In this document: one piece after another, positions 17,090 to 22,673 of the stretch
Layout: each line of letters starts with the position of its first letter
How positions within the stretch are numbered: the stretch's first letter is position 1
DNA from: DASRPD01 sp035646535
GTDB lineage: Bacteria; Actinomycetota; Acidimicrobiia; IMCC26256; JANYLB01
Direction of reading: 5' to 3'
Length of the DNA stretch: 22,673 nt
Assembly: GCA_035646535.1 (NCBI GenBank)
Contig: DASRPD010000018.1
Coordinates: 1-22,673, forward strand
Made by a program: the position numbers and the translations under genes
The notes under the pieces: generated by a model
The model's database searches: none
The model's input: only the letters and a program-made list of their open reading frames with translations
Told to the model about the DNA's origin: nothing

Positions 17090-17095
17090 TAGCGT
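17090..17095 (+). promoter_or_regulatory. Putative leaderless -10 box (TAGCGT)
   Basis: TAGCGT ends 8 bases before ATG 17104, giving a predicted leader of at most about two bases. There is no ribosome site between. This favours ATG 17104 over the upstream in-frame ATG at 17026. Confidence 0.42.
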
Positions 17096-17103
17096 GGTGC
17101 GTC

Positions 17104-17328
17104 ATGGGTTCGTCGGGAATGAAGCGCAAGCGCCGAGACCATCTTCCCAAGGTCGGCACGCCCGAAGAGCGCGCCTGGGAGCAACGTGAGTCCCGGTACG
17201 ACGTCATGGGCAACTTCGGTGTCCACCCCGAGCGCGGCGGCGCGGCACGCGTCGCGTACTACGTCGTCGGCGTGGTCGCGGTCCTCGTGGTCGTCGTCGC
17301 GGTCATCTCATTCATCGCCCTCGACTGA
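17104..17328 (+). CDS. Small single-pass membrane protein, unknown function
   Basis: The 74-aa protein has a basic N-terminus (KRKRR at 7-11), a polar central part with EERAWEQRESRYDVMGNFGVHPERGG, and one strong membrane helix at about 49-71 (VAYYVVGVVAVLVVVVAVISFIA) close to the C-terminus. This layout, with the tail helix at the end, fits a tail-anchored or N-in membrane protein. The motif around RYDVMGNFGVHP is specific enough to suggest a conserved family, though I cannot name it. The start is set by the TAGCGT box. The gene stands alone between a hairpin and the GAP-family gene, whose own promoter follows. Confidence 0.7.
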   Translation: MGSSGMKRKRRDHLPKVGTPEERAWEQRESRYDVMGNFGVHPERGGAARVAYYVVGVVAVLVVVVAVISFIALD

Positions 17329-17416
17329 ACGACACCGACCTGGCTGGTCGGCCCGAGCACCGTCGCAGGACGCCACGCGCGCGGTCGTGACCCGGCTGGA
17401 CTTTCGTGCTCCCGGC

Positions 17417-17422
17417 TAGCGT
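17417..17422 (+). promoter_or_regulatory. Putative leaderless -10 box (TAGCGT)
   Basis: The same hexamer as at 5269 and 17090, ending 8 bases before GTG 17431. The bases between (GCGGGCCC) hold no Shine-Dalgarno sequence. It supports the GTG as start. Confidence 0.42.
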
Positions 17423-17430
17423 GCGGGCCC

Positions 17431-18108
17431 GTGGGTCGGGCCATCAGCGAGGTGTTGCCGTTCGGTATCGGGGTCGCGATCAGCCCGGTGCCGATCATCG
17501 CGGTGATCCTCATGCTCTTCTCCCCGCGAGCCCGCGTGAACGGTGTGACGTTCCTCGCCGGCTGGGTGGTGGGCCTGGCCGCGGTGTGCGCGGTGGTGTA
17601 CGGCCTGGCCGACGCGGGCGATGTGGCGAGCGATCCGGCTGCGTCGGACACGATGTTCTGGATCAAGCTCGCCTTGGGGGTGGTGCTGATCCTCGCGGCC
17701 GCGCGCCGGTGGCGCGCCCGCCCGAAGCCCGGCGAGGATCGGTCGCTACCGAGGTGGATGGCCGCGATCGACGGGTTCACGCCGCGTCGCGCCGGGGCCA
17801 TCGGTATCGGACTGAGCGCGGTGAACCCGAAGAACCTCATCCTCACCGTCGGAGCGGCCGCGACCGTCGCCCAGACCGGCGTCGCGGCCGGAGACGCGGT
17901 CGCGGCCCTCGTCGTGTTCGTGCTGCTCGCCAGCCTCACCATCGGTGCTCCGGTGGTCATGTACGTCACCGGGCGCGAGAAGGTCGCGAGCGTGCTCGAC
18001 GAGTGGAAGGTCTGGCTCTCCGAGCACGACTCCGCGGTCATGGCCGTCCTCCTGGTCGTGTTCGGGTTCGTGCTTCTCGGCCAAGCAATCCGCGGCCTCA
18101 CCGCGTGA
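17431..18108 (+). CDS. GAP-family (SfLAP/LysE-like) integral membrane protein
   Basis: The 225-aa protein has about six membrane segments (near 7-29, 38-60, 76-93, 121-147, 154-180 and 202-221). Its family pattern is: PFGIGVAISPVPIIAVILML at the N-terminus, FLAGWVVGLA, an internal cytoplasmic loop with RWMAAIDGFTP, and GIGLSAVNPKNLILTVGAA with the conserved NPKN (132-135). In mycobacteria, GAP/Sap proteins are linked to glycopeptidolipid export, and the wider group resembles LysE exporters. The substrate here is unknown. The family is abundant in actinobacteria that make no glycopeptidolipid, so a direct GPL role should not be assumed. The PPK2 gene follows after 61 bases on the same strand. 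Confidence 0.82.
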   Translation: MGRAISEVLPFGIGVAISPVPIIAVILMLFSPRARVNGVTFLAGWVVGLAAVCAVVYGLADAGDVASDPAASDTMFWIKLALGVVLILAAARRWRARPKPGEDRSLPRWMAAIDGFTPRRAGAIGIGLSAVNPKNLILTVGAAATVAQTGVAAGDAVAALVVFVLLASLTIGAPVVMYVTGREKVASVLDEWKVWLSEHDSAVMAVLLVVFGFVLLGQAIRGLTA

Positions 18109-18169
18109 GGGTGACAGCCTTGGTGGTTCGCCGAAGACCAAGCGATCACACAGCGAGGTTTCAGGACCG

Positions 18170-18979
18170 ATGAGCGGCATCAAGTCATTTCGCGTCGCGC
18201 CGGGCAGTGGTGCCGACCTCGCCGGCCGCAACCCGAGCGACCGTCTCGACCTCGACGACAAGCAGGCCGGTGTGGCCGAGAGTGCGGACCTCGTCGATCG
18301 CATGCGGACCCTGCAGAACCGCTTGTGGGCCGAGGAGCGCCGCGCGCTGCTCGTCGTCTTCCAGGGCATGGACGCCTCCGGCAAGGACGGCACGATTCGC
18401 CGCGTGTTCAGCGGGGTGAACCCCCAGGGATGTCGGGTCACGTCCTTCAGGGCACCGTCGCACCTCGAGCTCGCTCACGACTACCTCTGGCGGATACATC
18501 TGGCCGCTCCTCGCCGCGGCGAGATCGGGATCTGGAACCGATCGCACTACGAGGATGTCGTGACCGTCTTCGTGCAGGGTCTCATCACCAAGGGGCACCG
18601 CCGGGAGCGGCTCCGTCACATCCGGAACTTCGAACGGATGCTGCACGACGAGGGCACCGAGATCATCAAGGTCTTCCTCCACATCTCCCGCGACGAGCAA
18701 CGGGCTCGTCTGCAGGCCCGCCTGGATGATCCCGAGAAGCGGTGGAAGTTCAACGCCGGCGACCTCGAGGTTCGCGAGCACTGGGACGAGTACCAGGCGG
18801 CCTACGAGACCGCGCTCAGCGAGACCTCGACCAAGGAGGCGCCCTGGTACGTGGTTCCCGCGAACCACAAATGGGCGCGTGACGTTGCCGTCGGGCGCAT
18901 TCTCGTGGCGAAGCTGGGTGAGATGGATCCGGAGTTCCCGCCGCCCATGAGCGAGCTCGACGGCGTCCGCGTGCAGTGA
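18170..18979 (+). CDS. Polyphosphate kinase 2 family (polyphosphate:nucleotide phosphotransferase)
   Basis: The 269-aa length is right for a single-domain PPK2. It carries the Walker A loop GMDASGKDG (66-74), the substrate-side SGVNPQGCRVTSFRAPS (81-97), HDYLWRIH (103-110), and the Walker B/lid region IGIWNRSHYEDV (119-130). It also has the ARLDDPEKRWKFNAGDLEVREHW segment (183-205) and APWYVVPANHKW (224-235). These enzymes phosphorylate AMP or ADP (or guanine nucleotides) with polyphosphate. The motif wording is closest to the class that accepts both NMP and NDP (class III), by recollection. ATG 18170 has AGGA (18163-18166) just upstream. The frame is open further upstream through the GAP-family gene, but no start there is supported. 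Confidence 0.92.
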   Translation: MSGIKSFRVAPGSGADLAGRNPSDRLDLDDKQAGVAESADLVDRMRTLQNRLWAEERRALLVVFQGMDASGKDGTIRRVFSGVNPQGCRVTSFRAPSHLELAHDYLWRIHLAAPRRGEIGIWNRSHYEDVVTVFVQGLITKGHRRERLRHIRNFERMLHDEGTEIIKVFLHISRDEQRARLQARLDDPEKRWKFNAGDLEVREHWDEYQAAYETALSETSTKEAPWYVVPANHKWARDVAVGRILVAKLGEMDPEFPPPMSELDGVRVQ

Positions 18980-18989
18980 GCGGACGACC

Positions 18990-18995
18990 TAACCT
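18990..18995 (+). promoter_or_regulatory. Putative leaderless -10 box (TAACCT)
   Basis: TAACCT ends 7 bases before ATG 19003. It lies inside the N-terminal extension that a start at GTG 18976 would create, so it argues for the ATG. No ribosome site precedes either candidate. Confidence 0.45.
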
Positions 18996-19002
18996 CACCG
19001 GC

Positions 19003-19383
19003 ATGCCGAGCCCCGAACAGATCCGAGCCGCGGTCGATGCCTACTGCGACGCCTACGACCGCTCCGACAAGGACGCGTTCCTCGACGCCTTTTCGGACGA
19101 CGGTGTGGTCATCGACCCGGTGGGTACGCCCGCGCACACCGGCCGTGAGGCGCGCGCCGCGTTCTGGGACACCGTGCACGAGCTGGCCGAGTCGATCAGC
19201 TTCGAGGTCCACCACGTCCACATCTGTGGCGACGAGGCGGCGATGGTGTTCACGATCAACGCTCGCACCGGAGCCGGGGGCATGGCGATCGACGCGGTCG
19301 ACGTCTTCCAGGTCGGCTCCGACGGCCGGATCCGCCGGCTCGCCGCGTACTGGGACATGGCGGCGGCCCGACCGTTGGCCTGA
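19003..19383 (+). CDS. Ketosteroid-isomerase-like (SnoaL/NTF2-fold) protein with conserved catalytic positions
   Basis: The 126-aa protein can be aligned from memory with Comamonas testosteroni steroid delta-5-3-ketoisomerase without gaps over the first 55 residues. MPSPEQIRAAVDAY matches MNTPEHMTAVVQRY, and the IDPVG motif matches EDPVG. The catalytic Tyr14 and Asp38 fall at the same numbers, and Asp100 in AVDVF corresponds to Asp99. KSI shifts a double bond in 3-oxo-delta-5 steroids through a dienolate; relatives include SnoaL cyclases and many proteins of unknown substrate. Keeping all three polar catalytic positions favours true isomerase chemistry, possibly on a steroid or terpenoid enone. 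ATG 19003 is chosen because of that alignment and the -10 box 7 bases before it; GTG 18976 is the longer alternative. Confidence 0.82.
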   Translation: MPSPEQIRAAVDAYCDAYDRSDKDAFLDAFSDDGVVIDPVGTPAHTGREARAAFWDTVHELAESISFEVHHVHICGDEAAMVFTINARTGAGGMAIDAVDVFQVGSDGRIRRLAAYWDMAAARPLA

Positions 19384-19401
19384 TCGGTCCGACCGTTGGC
19401 C
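19368..19401 (+). repeat. Short direct repeat across the end of the isomerase gene
   Basis: CCGACCGTTGGCC occurs at 19368-19380 and again at 19389-19401, spaced 21 bases start to start. The TGA stop lies between the copies. It may be a small local duplication; no function is evident. Confidence 0.7.
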
Positions 19402-19451
19402 CGGAGGGCGAACTGGCGCAGCCCGGCTCCATCGGCAAGAATGAACGTGCG

Positions 19452-20126
19452 ATGGAAATCGAATCCCGTGATTCTGTCTCCCTGAAGCCGGCCGAGCTGG
19501 ACGAACTGGGCCAGCTCTTGGTCGCTGCTGGGTCGCTCGTCGACGACAGCCTCCTCGACCACCACATCGAGCGGTTTGCGTTGATTGCGACGATCTCAGT
19601 CGACGGTGCCTTTCATGGATTCCTGTTCGGCTCGCTCGAAAGGGTGGGGGGTACTCCGTGCGTCCTGTGGGGTGCCGGTGTGGCCAAGCGTGGTCGCCAA
19701 GCCGGCCCGGCAGTGCGCGCCATGGTGGGTGAGCTGTACCGCCGAGCCGCGATCTCCTTCCCGGACGAAGACGTTCTCGTCGCGGGCCGGATCTCCCACG
19801 CCTCGGGCTATTCGCTGCTCACGGTCCTGGACGATGTCGTGCCCCGCGGGGGCTACAAGCCGACCGGTGAGGAGCGGGCGTGGGGCCGCCGCCTCGCCCG
19901 CCGTTTCGGGTGCGATGCGAACTACGACCAACACGCGTTTCGGGTGGCTGCCAACGGCGCGTCGCCCGCGATCTTGAACACGACCCACGTCAAGGGTGGC
20001 ACGAAGGCGGCCACGGCGCTCTTCGCCGATGTCGACGTCGAAAAGGGCGAGTCGCTGATCGCGTTCGGCTGGGCCGGTGCCGACAAGCTGGTCGCGGATC
20101 TGGCCACCTACGGCCGGCCCGAGTAG
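19452..20126 (+). CDS. Conserved-looking hypothetical protein, 224 aa
   Basis: I do not recognise this protein. It is soluble, without signal peptide or membrane segment. The stretch FALIATISVDGAFHGFLFGSLERVGGTPCVLWGAGVAKRGRQAGPAVRAMVGELYRRA (residues about 43-98) alternates strands and a helix in a way that recalls the core of a GNAT acetyltransferase, with KRGRQAGPAV standing where an acetyl-CoA loop would be; this is weak. The C-terminal third (RRFGCDANYDQHAFRV, ILNTTHVKGGTKAATALFADVDVEKGESLIAFGWAGADKLVADLATYG) is a separate compact region. ATG 19452 has no Shine-Dalgarno sequence; AAGAAT at 19437-19442 is a poor -10 candidate. The gene converges on the YyaL-like gene with a 41-base gap. 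Confidence 0.75.
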   Translation: MEIESRDSVSLKPAELDELGQLLVAAGSLVDDSLLDHHIERFALIATISVDGAFHGFLFGSLERVGGTPCVLWGAGVAKRGRQAGPAVRAMVGELYRRAAISFPDEDVLVAGRISHASGYSLLTVLDDVVPRGGYKPTGEERAWGRRLARRFGCDANYDQHAFRVAANGASPAILNTTHVKGGTKAATALFADVDVEKGESLIAFGWAGADKLVADLATYGRPE

Positions 20127-20167
20127 CCACGCCTCGGCCATACTCCGGGCTCCAACGGGATGATGGG

Positions 20168-22243
20168 TCAGGTCCGGGCCAGGAGCGCCGCGTCGAGCTG
20201 GGAGCGCAGCGTTGCTGGGTCGTCGGTCGGCTGACGACAGGCATACCCCTCGCACACGTAGGCCATTCCACCGCCCGCCGGCGCGCTCCGACCGTCGAGG
20301 AGCGGGCTCAGCGACGCCGTTGTCGAGCCGCTCGGCGCGGTGACGACGATCGAGGCGGGGAGCACCCGGCCGAACACCGCACGCCGCAGCGCCACGGCCA
20401 TGTCCGGCTCACCGACGATCGCGACCTCGATCGGGGGGTTGACCGCGCGGTCGTACGCGACGAGCAGGAGGCCGAACGCGTTCGGGTGCTGGGCCATCGT
20501 CGGTGCCATCCGACGCAGATAGGCGTGGGCCGGCTCGGCGATGACTCCGTCGTCGTCGCCGACGAAGGCGGCAAGTCGGAGCAACCCCTCGGCCGCGAGC
20601 GAGCTCTCCGCCGGCACCGCGTTGTCCATGAGCTCCTTGGGTCGCACGATGAGCGCCTCGGCGTCACGACCGGTGGTGAAGAACCCGACACCGTCAGGGT
20701 CGGCGAAGTCGGCCACGAGCGCATCGGCGAGTGCGCGGGCATCGGTGATCCACGCCACATCGTCGACTTCGGCGAGCGTCACCAACGCCTCCACGAGCGC
20801 GGCGTGATCCTCGGCGAAGGCGAGGTGTCGGGCCCCCCCGTCTGCCTGCCAGGACCGCAGGAGCCGTCCGTCGGCGCGACGCAGCGCGGTGAGGAGGAAG
20901 CGGCCGTTGGCACGGGCCGCGTCCATCCAGTCGTCGCGTTCGAGCGCGGCCGCCGACTCCGCGAGCGCCCGCAGGAACAGGGCGTTCCAGCCGGTGAGCA
21001 CCTTGTCGTCGAGCGCGGGGCGGACGCGGTGGCGGCGACGCTCGGCCAGCGCCTCGAGCGCCCGAGTGAGTGCCGGCGTGCGTGGCGCGCGGCGATCGAC
21101 GGCGTGGAGCACGTTGGCCGAGAACCCGGTGTGCGGATCGGTGAAGTTACCCGCCTCGGTCACACCGAACGCCGCGATGACCTCGTGCGCGGCGTCACCG
21201 CACACGTCGGTGATCTCTTCGAGGGACCACGCGTAGAACTTGCCCTCCACACCCTCGGAGTCGGCGTCTTCGGAGGAGAAGAACCCACCGTCGGGATGGC
21301 GCAGATCGGCCAGCACGTAGTCGATCGTCTCCTCGACGATCCGGCGGTAGCGCGCCTCGCCGGTGAGGAGGTACGCGTGGAGGTAGGTGCGCACGAGGAG
21401 TGCCTGGTCGTACAACATCTTCTCGAAGTGGGGGACTTGCCAGAACGCGTCCACCGAATAGCGGTGGAACCCGCCACCCACCTGGTCGTACAGGCCGCCC
21501 GCGGCCATGGCGTCCAGCGACGTCGTGACCATCTCGATGATCTCGGGCGTCGCGTGGGTGACGGCGCGCTGGACGAGGAAGTCGAGGGTCATGGCGTGGG
21601 GGAACTTCGGGGCGCGCCCGAACCCGCCGAAGCGCGCGTCGAACTCGGCGGCGAGCGCATCGACCGCTCGGGCCGCGAGATCGCGGGGCAGATCCGCGTC
21701 CGCCTCTGCGGGGAGGTCTGCGGCCGGGTCGGGGGAGTCGGCCGGTGAAGCGCGCCGCAGGGCGCCGGTGAGATTGGTCGCCTGGTCCAGGAGATCGCCG
21801 CGTCGGTTCCGCCACGCGTCGTCGACCGCCTCGAGCAGTTCGACGAAACCGGGGCGGCCGTGGCCGGAGCGCCTGGGGAAGTACGTGCCCCCGTGGAACG
21901 CCTCGCCGCCGGGCGTGAGGAACACCGTCATCGGCCAGCCACCCTGGCCGGTGAGCGCCTGCACAGCCCCCATGTACACCGCGTCGACATCGGGTCGTTC
22001 CTCCCGATCCACCTTGACGTTCACGAACAGCCGGTTCATGACGCCGGCGACGTCGGGATCCTCGAAGCTCTCGTGCGCCATCACGTGACACCAGTGACAC
22101 GACGAGTACCCGACCGAGAGCAGGATCGGCTTATCCTCGGCCCGGGCCCGGGCGAACGCATCGTCGCCCCACGGGTACCAGTCGACCGGGTTGTCGGCGT
22201 GTTGGCGGAGGTAGGGGCTGGTCTCGTCGGTGAGGCGGTTCAC
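20168..22243 (-). CDS. YyaL/DUF255 family thioredoxin-fold protein (SPATA20-like)
   Basis: The 691-aa length is normal for this two-part family. The N-terminus has the family opening NRLTDETSPYLRQHADNPVDWYPWG, then a thioredoxin-like domain with active-site pattern SSCHWCHVM (Cys49, Cys52), ESFED, FVNVKVDREERPDVD and GQGGWPMTVFLTPGGEAFHGGTYFP. The remainder is an (alpha/alpha)-barrel like N-acylglucosamine 2-epimerase or glycoside hydrolases, with GGFGRAPKFPHA, DQVGGGFHRYSVD, WQVPHFEKMLYDQALL, SSEDADSEGVEGKFYAWS and DDKVLTGWNALFLRALA. The biochemical activity of the family is not established; thiol chemistry or sugar handling has been proposed. GTG 22243 is the start because the conserved NRLTDETSP begins right after it, and a TAGCGT box lies 7 bases upstream. 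Confidence 0.93.
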   Translation of the reverse strand: MNRLTDETSPYLRQHADNPVDWYPWGDDAFARARAEDKPILLSVGYSSCHWCHVMAHESFEDPDVAGVMNRLFVNVKVDREERPDVDAVYMGAVQALTGQGGWPMTVFLTPGGEAFHGGTYFPRRSGHGRPGFVELLEAVDDAWRNRRGDLLDQATNLTGALRRASPADSPDPAADLPAEADADLPRDLAARAVDALAAEFDARFGGFGRAPKFPHAMTLDFLVQRAVTHATPEIIEMVTTSLDAMAAGGLYDQVGGGFHRYSVDAFWQVPHFEKMLYDQALLVRTYLHAYLLTGEARYRRIVEETIDYVLADLRHPDGGFFSSEDADSEGVEGKFYAWSLEEITDVCGDAAHEVIAAFGVTEAGNFTDPHTGFSANVLHAVDRRAPRTPALTRALEALAERRRHRVRPALDDKVLTGWNALFLRALAESAAALERDDWMDAARANGRFLLTALRRADGRLLRSWQADGGARHLAFAEDHAALVEALVTLAEVDDVAWITDARALADALVADFADPDGVGFFTTGRDAEALIVRPKELMDNAVPAESSLAAEGLLRLAAFVGDDDGVIAEPAHAYLRRMAPTMAQHPNAFGLLLVAYDRAVNPPIEVAIVGEPDMAVALRRAVFGRVLPASIVVTAPSGSTTASLSPLLDGRSAPAGGGMAYVCEGYACRQPTDDPATLRSQLDAALLART

Positions 22244-22250
22244 TCCTACA

Positions 22251-22256
22251 ACGCTA
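22251..22256 (-). promoter_or_regulatory. Putative leaderless -10 box (TAGCGT) overlapping the upstream stop
   Basis: On the minus strand TAGCGT ends 7 bases before GTG 22243. Its TAG is the stop codon of the acyl-CoA synthetase gene, the same arrangement as at 5269. The 7 bases between include AGGA directly against the GTG, too close for a normal ribosome site. Confidence 0.45.
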
Positions 22257-22673
22257 CGCGCCGGGCGAGCTCTCGTCGGCCGCGCCCCCCTCGGCCAAGC
22301 GGCGCGCCCAGCGATAGTCCGGCTTGCCCGACGGTGATCGCTCGATCTCGTCGACTGTCACCAGCGCGCGCGGCGCCTTGTAACGGGCGAGGCGGGCGCG
22401 CACATGCGTTGCCAGCATGTCGAGCTCCACGGCGTGTCCGGCCCGTGGCTGGACGATCGCGACGACGCGTTCGCCCCACCGGTCATCGGGCACGCCGATG
22501 ACGACCGCGTCGAACACCGACTCGTGCGACTTCAGCACGCCTTCGACCTCTTCGGGGTAGACCTTCTCGCCACCCGTGTTGATCGATGCCGAGCCGCGCC
22601 CGAGCAGCGTGATCGTCCCGTCTTCCTCGATGCGGGCATGGTCGCCGGGAATCGACCATCGCACACCGTCGAC
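22254..22673 (-). CDS. Acyl-CoA synthetase (AMP-forming), C-terminal part (5' end outside window)
   Basis: The frame is open to the right edge, so only the last 139 residues are seen. They hold the end of the large domain and the mobile C-terminal domain of the adenylate-forming superfamily: PGDHARIEEDG with the ribose-binding Asp region, LGRGSASINTGGEKVYPEEVEGVL (the hinge and A8 motif), AVVIGVPDDRWGERVVAIV, LARYKAPRALVTVDEIERSPSGKPDYRW with the catalytic A10 lysine in SGKPDYR. The wording GSASINTGGEKVYPEEVE is typical of actinobacterial fatty-acyl or steroid side-chain CoA ligases (FadD type). The enzyme makes an acyl-adenylate and then the CoA thioester; the substrate cannot be read from this part. 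Confidence 0.9.
   Translation of the reverse strand, partial: VDGVRWSIPGDHARIEEDGTITLLGRGSASINTGGEKVYPEEVEGVLKSHESVFDAVVIGVPDDRWGERVVAIVQPRAGHAVELDMLATHVRARLARYKAPRALVTVDEIERSPSGKPDYRWARRLAEGGAADESSPGA

Noticed and set aside
19880..21748. 622-codon plus-strand frame opposite the YyaL-like gene
   Set aside because: Shadow of a well-supported minus-strand gene. It has no motifs and its composition is that of an antisense frame.

Overview
The window is a high-GC segment (roughly 68-70 percent by eye) from an actinobacterium. The evidence is an AftD-like arabinofuranosyltransferase fragment, homodimeric AceE, GTG starts, C/G-ending codons and leaderless-type promoters. The mix resembles Acidimicrobiia rather than a mycolic-acid-bearing genus, but that placement is inference. 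Almost all of the window is coding and no gene-free stretch exceeds about 250 bases.

Left part (1-9729): a cell-envelope glycan block. It starts with the 3' end of an AftD-like gene that runs off the left edge. Then come a polysaccharide deacetylase, a GT4 glycosyltransferase fused to a GNAT acetyltransferase, a WecA/MraY-family sugar-phosphate transferase and a DegT-type sugar aminotransferase, all on the plus strand and tightly spaced. An opposing gene for an 11-TM membrane protein of unknown role follows. Divergent from it is a CapD/WbpM-like nucleotide-sugar 4,6-dehydratase. Dehydratase, aminotransferase, acetyltransferase, glycosyltransferase and lipid-phosphate initiator are together enough to make and attach an N-acetylated 4-amino-4,6-dideoxy sugar. 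This recalls WecA/WecE/WecD or Pgl logic, with two steps merged in one polypeptide.

Middle (9775-15810): pyruvate dehydrogenase E1 (AceE), a small acidic-tailed protein, a nitroreductase, a secreted four-cysteine protein with a strong terminator, a parvulin-type foldase lipoprotein whose reading frame is broken by one base, and tRNA-Val(CAC) with two overlapping hairpins behind it.

Right part (15951-22673): a hypothetical protein with a 12-base tandem repeat, an 83-aa hypothetical, a 13-bp perfect inverted repeat, a small single-TM protein, a GAP/LysE-like membrane protein, a PPK2 polyphosphate kinase, a ketosteroid-isomerase-like protein keeping the classical catalytic positions, a 224-aa unknown, and on the minus strand a YyaL/DUF255 thioredoxin-fold protein and the 3' end of an acyl-CoA synthetase that runs off the right edge.

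A thread through the whole window is a TAnnnT box, often TAGCGT, ending 6-9 bases before the chosen start codon of eight genes. This is the layout of leaderless transcription, and it decides several starts. In two cases the box is built on the stop codon of the upstream gene.
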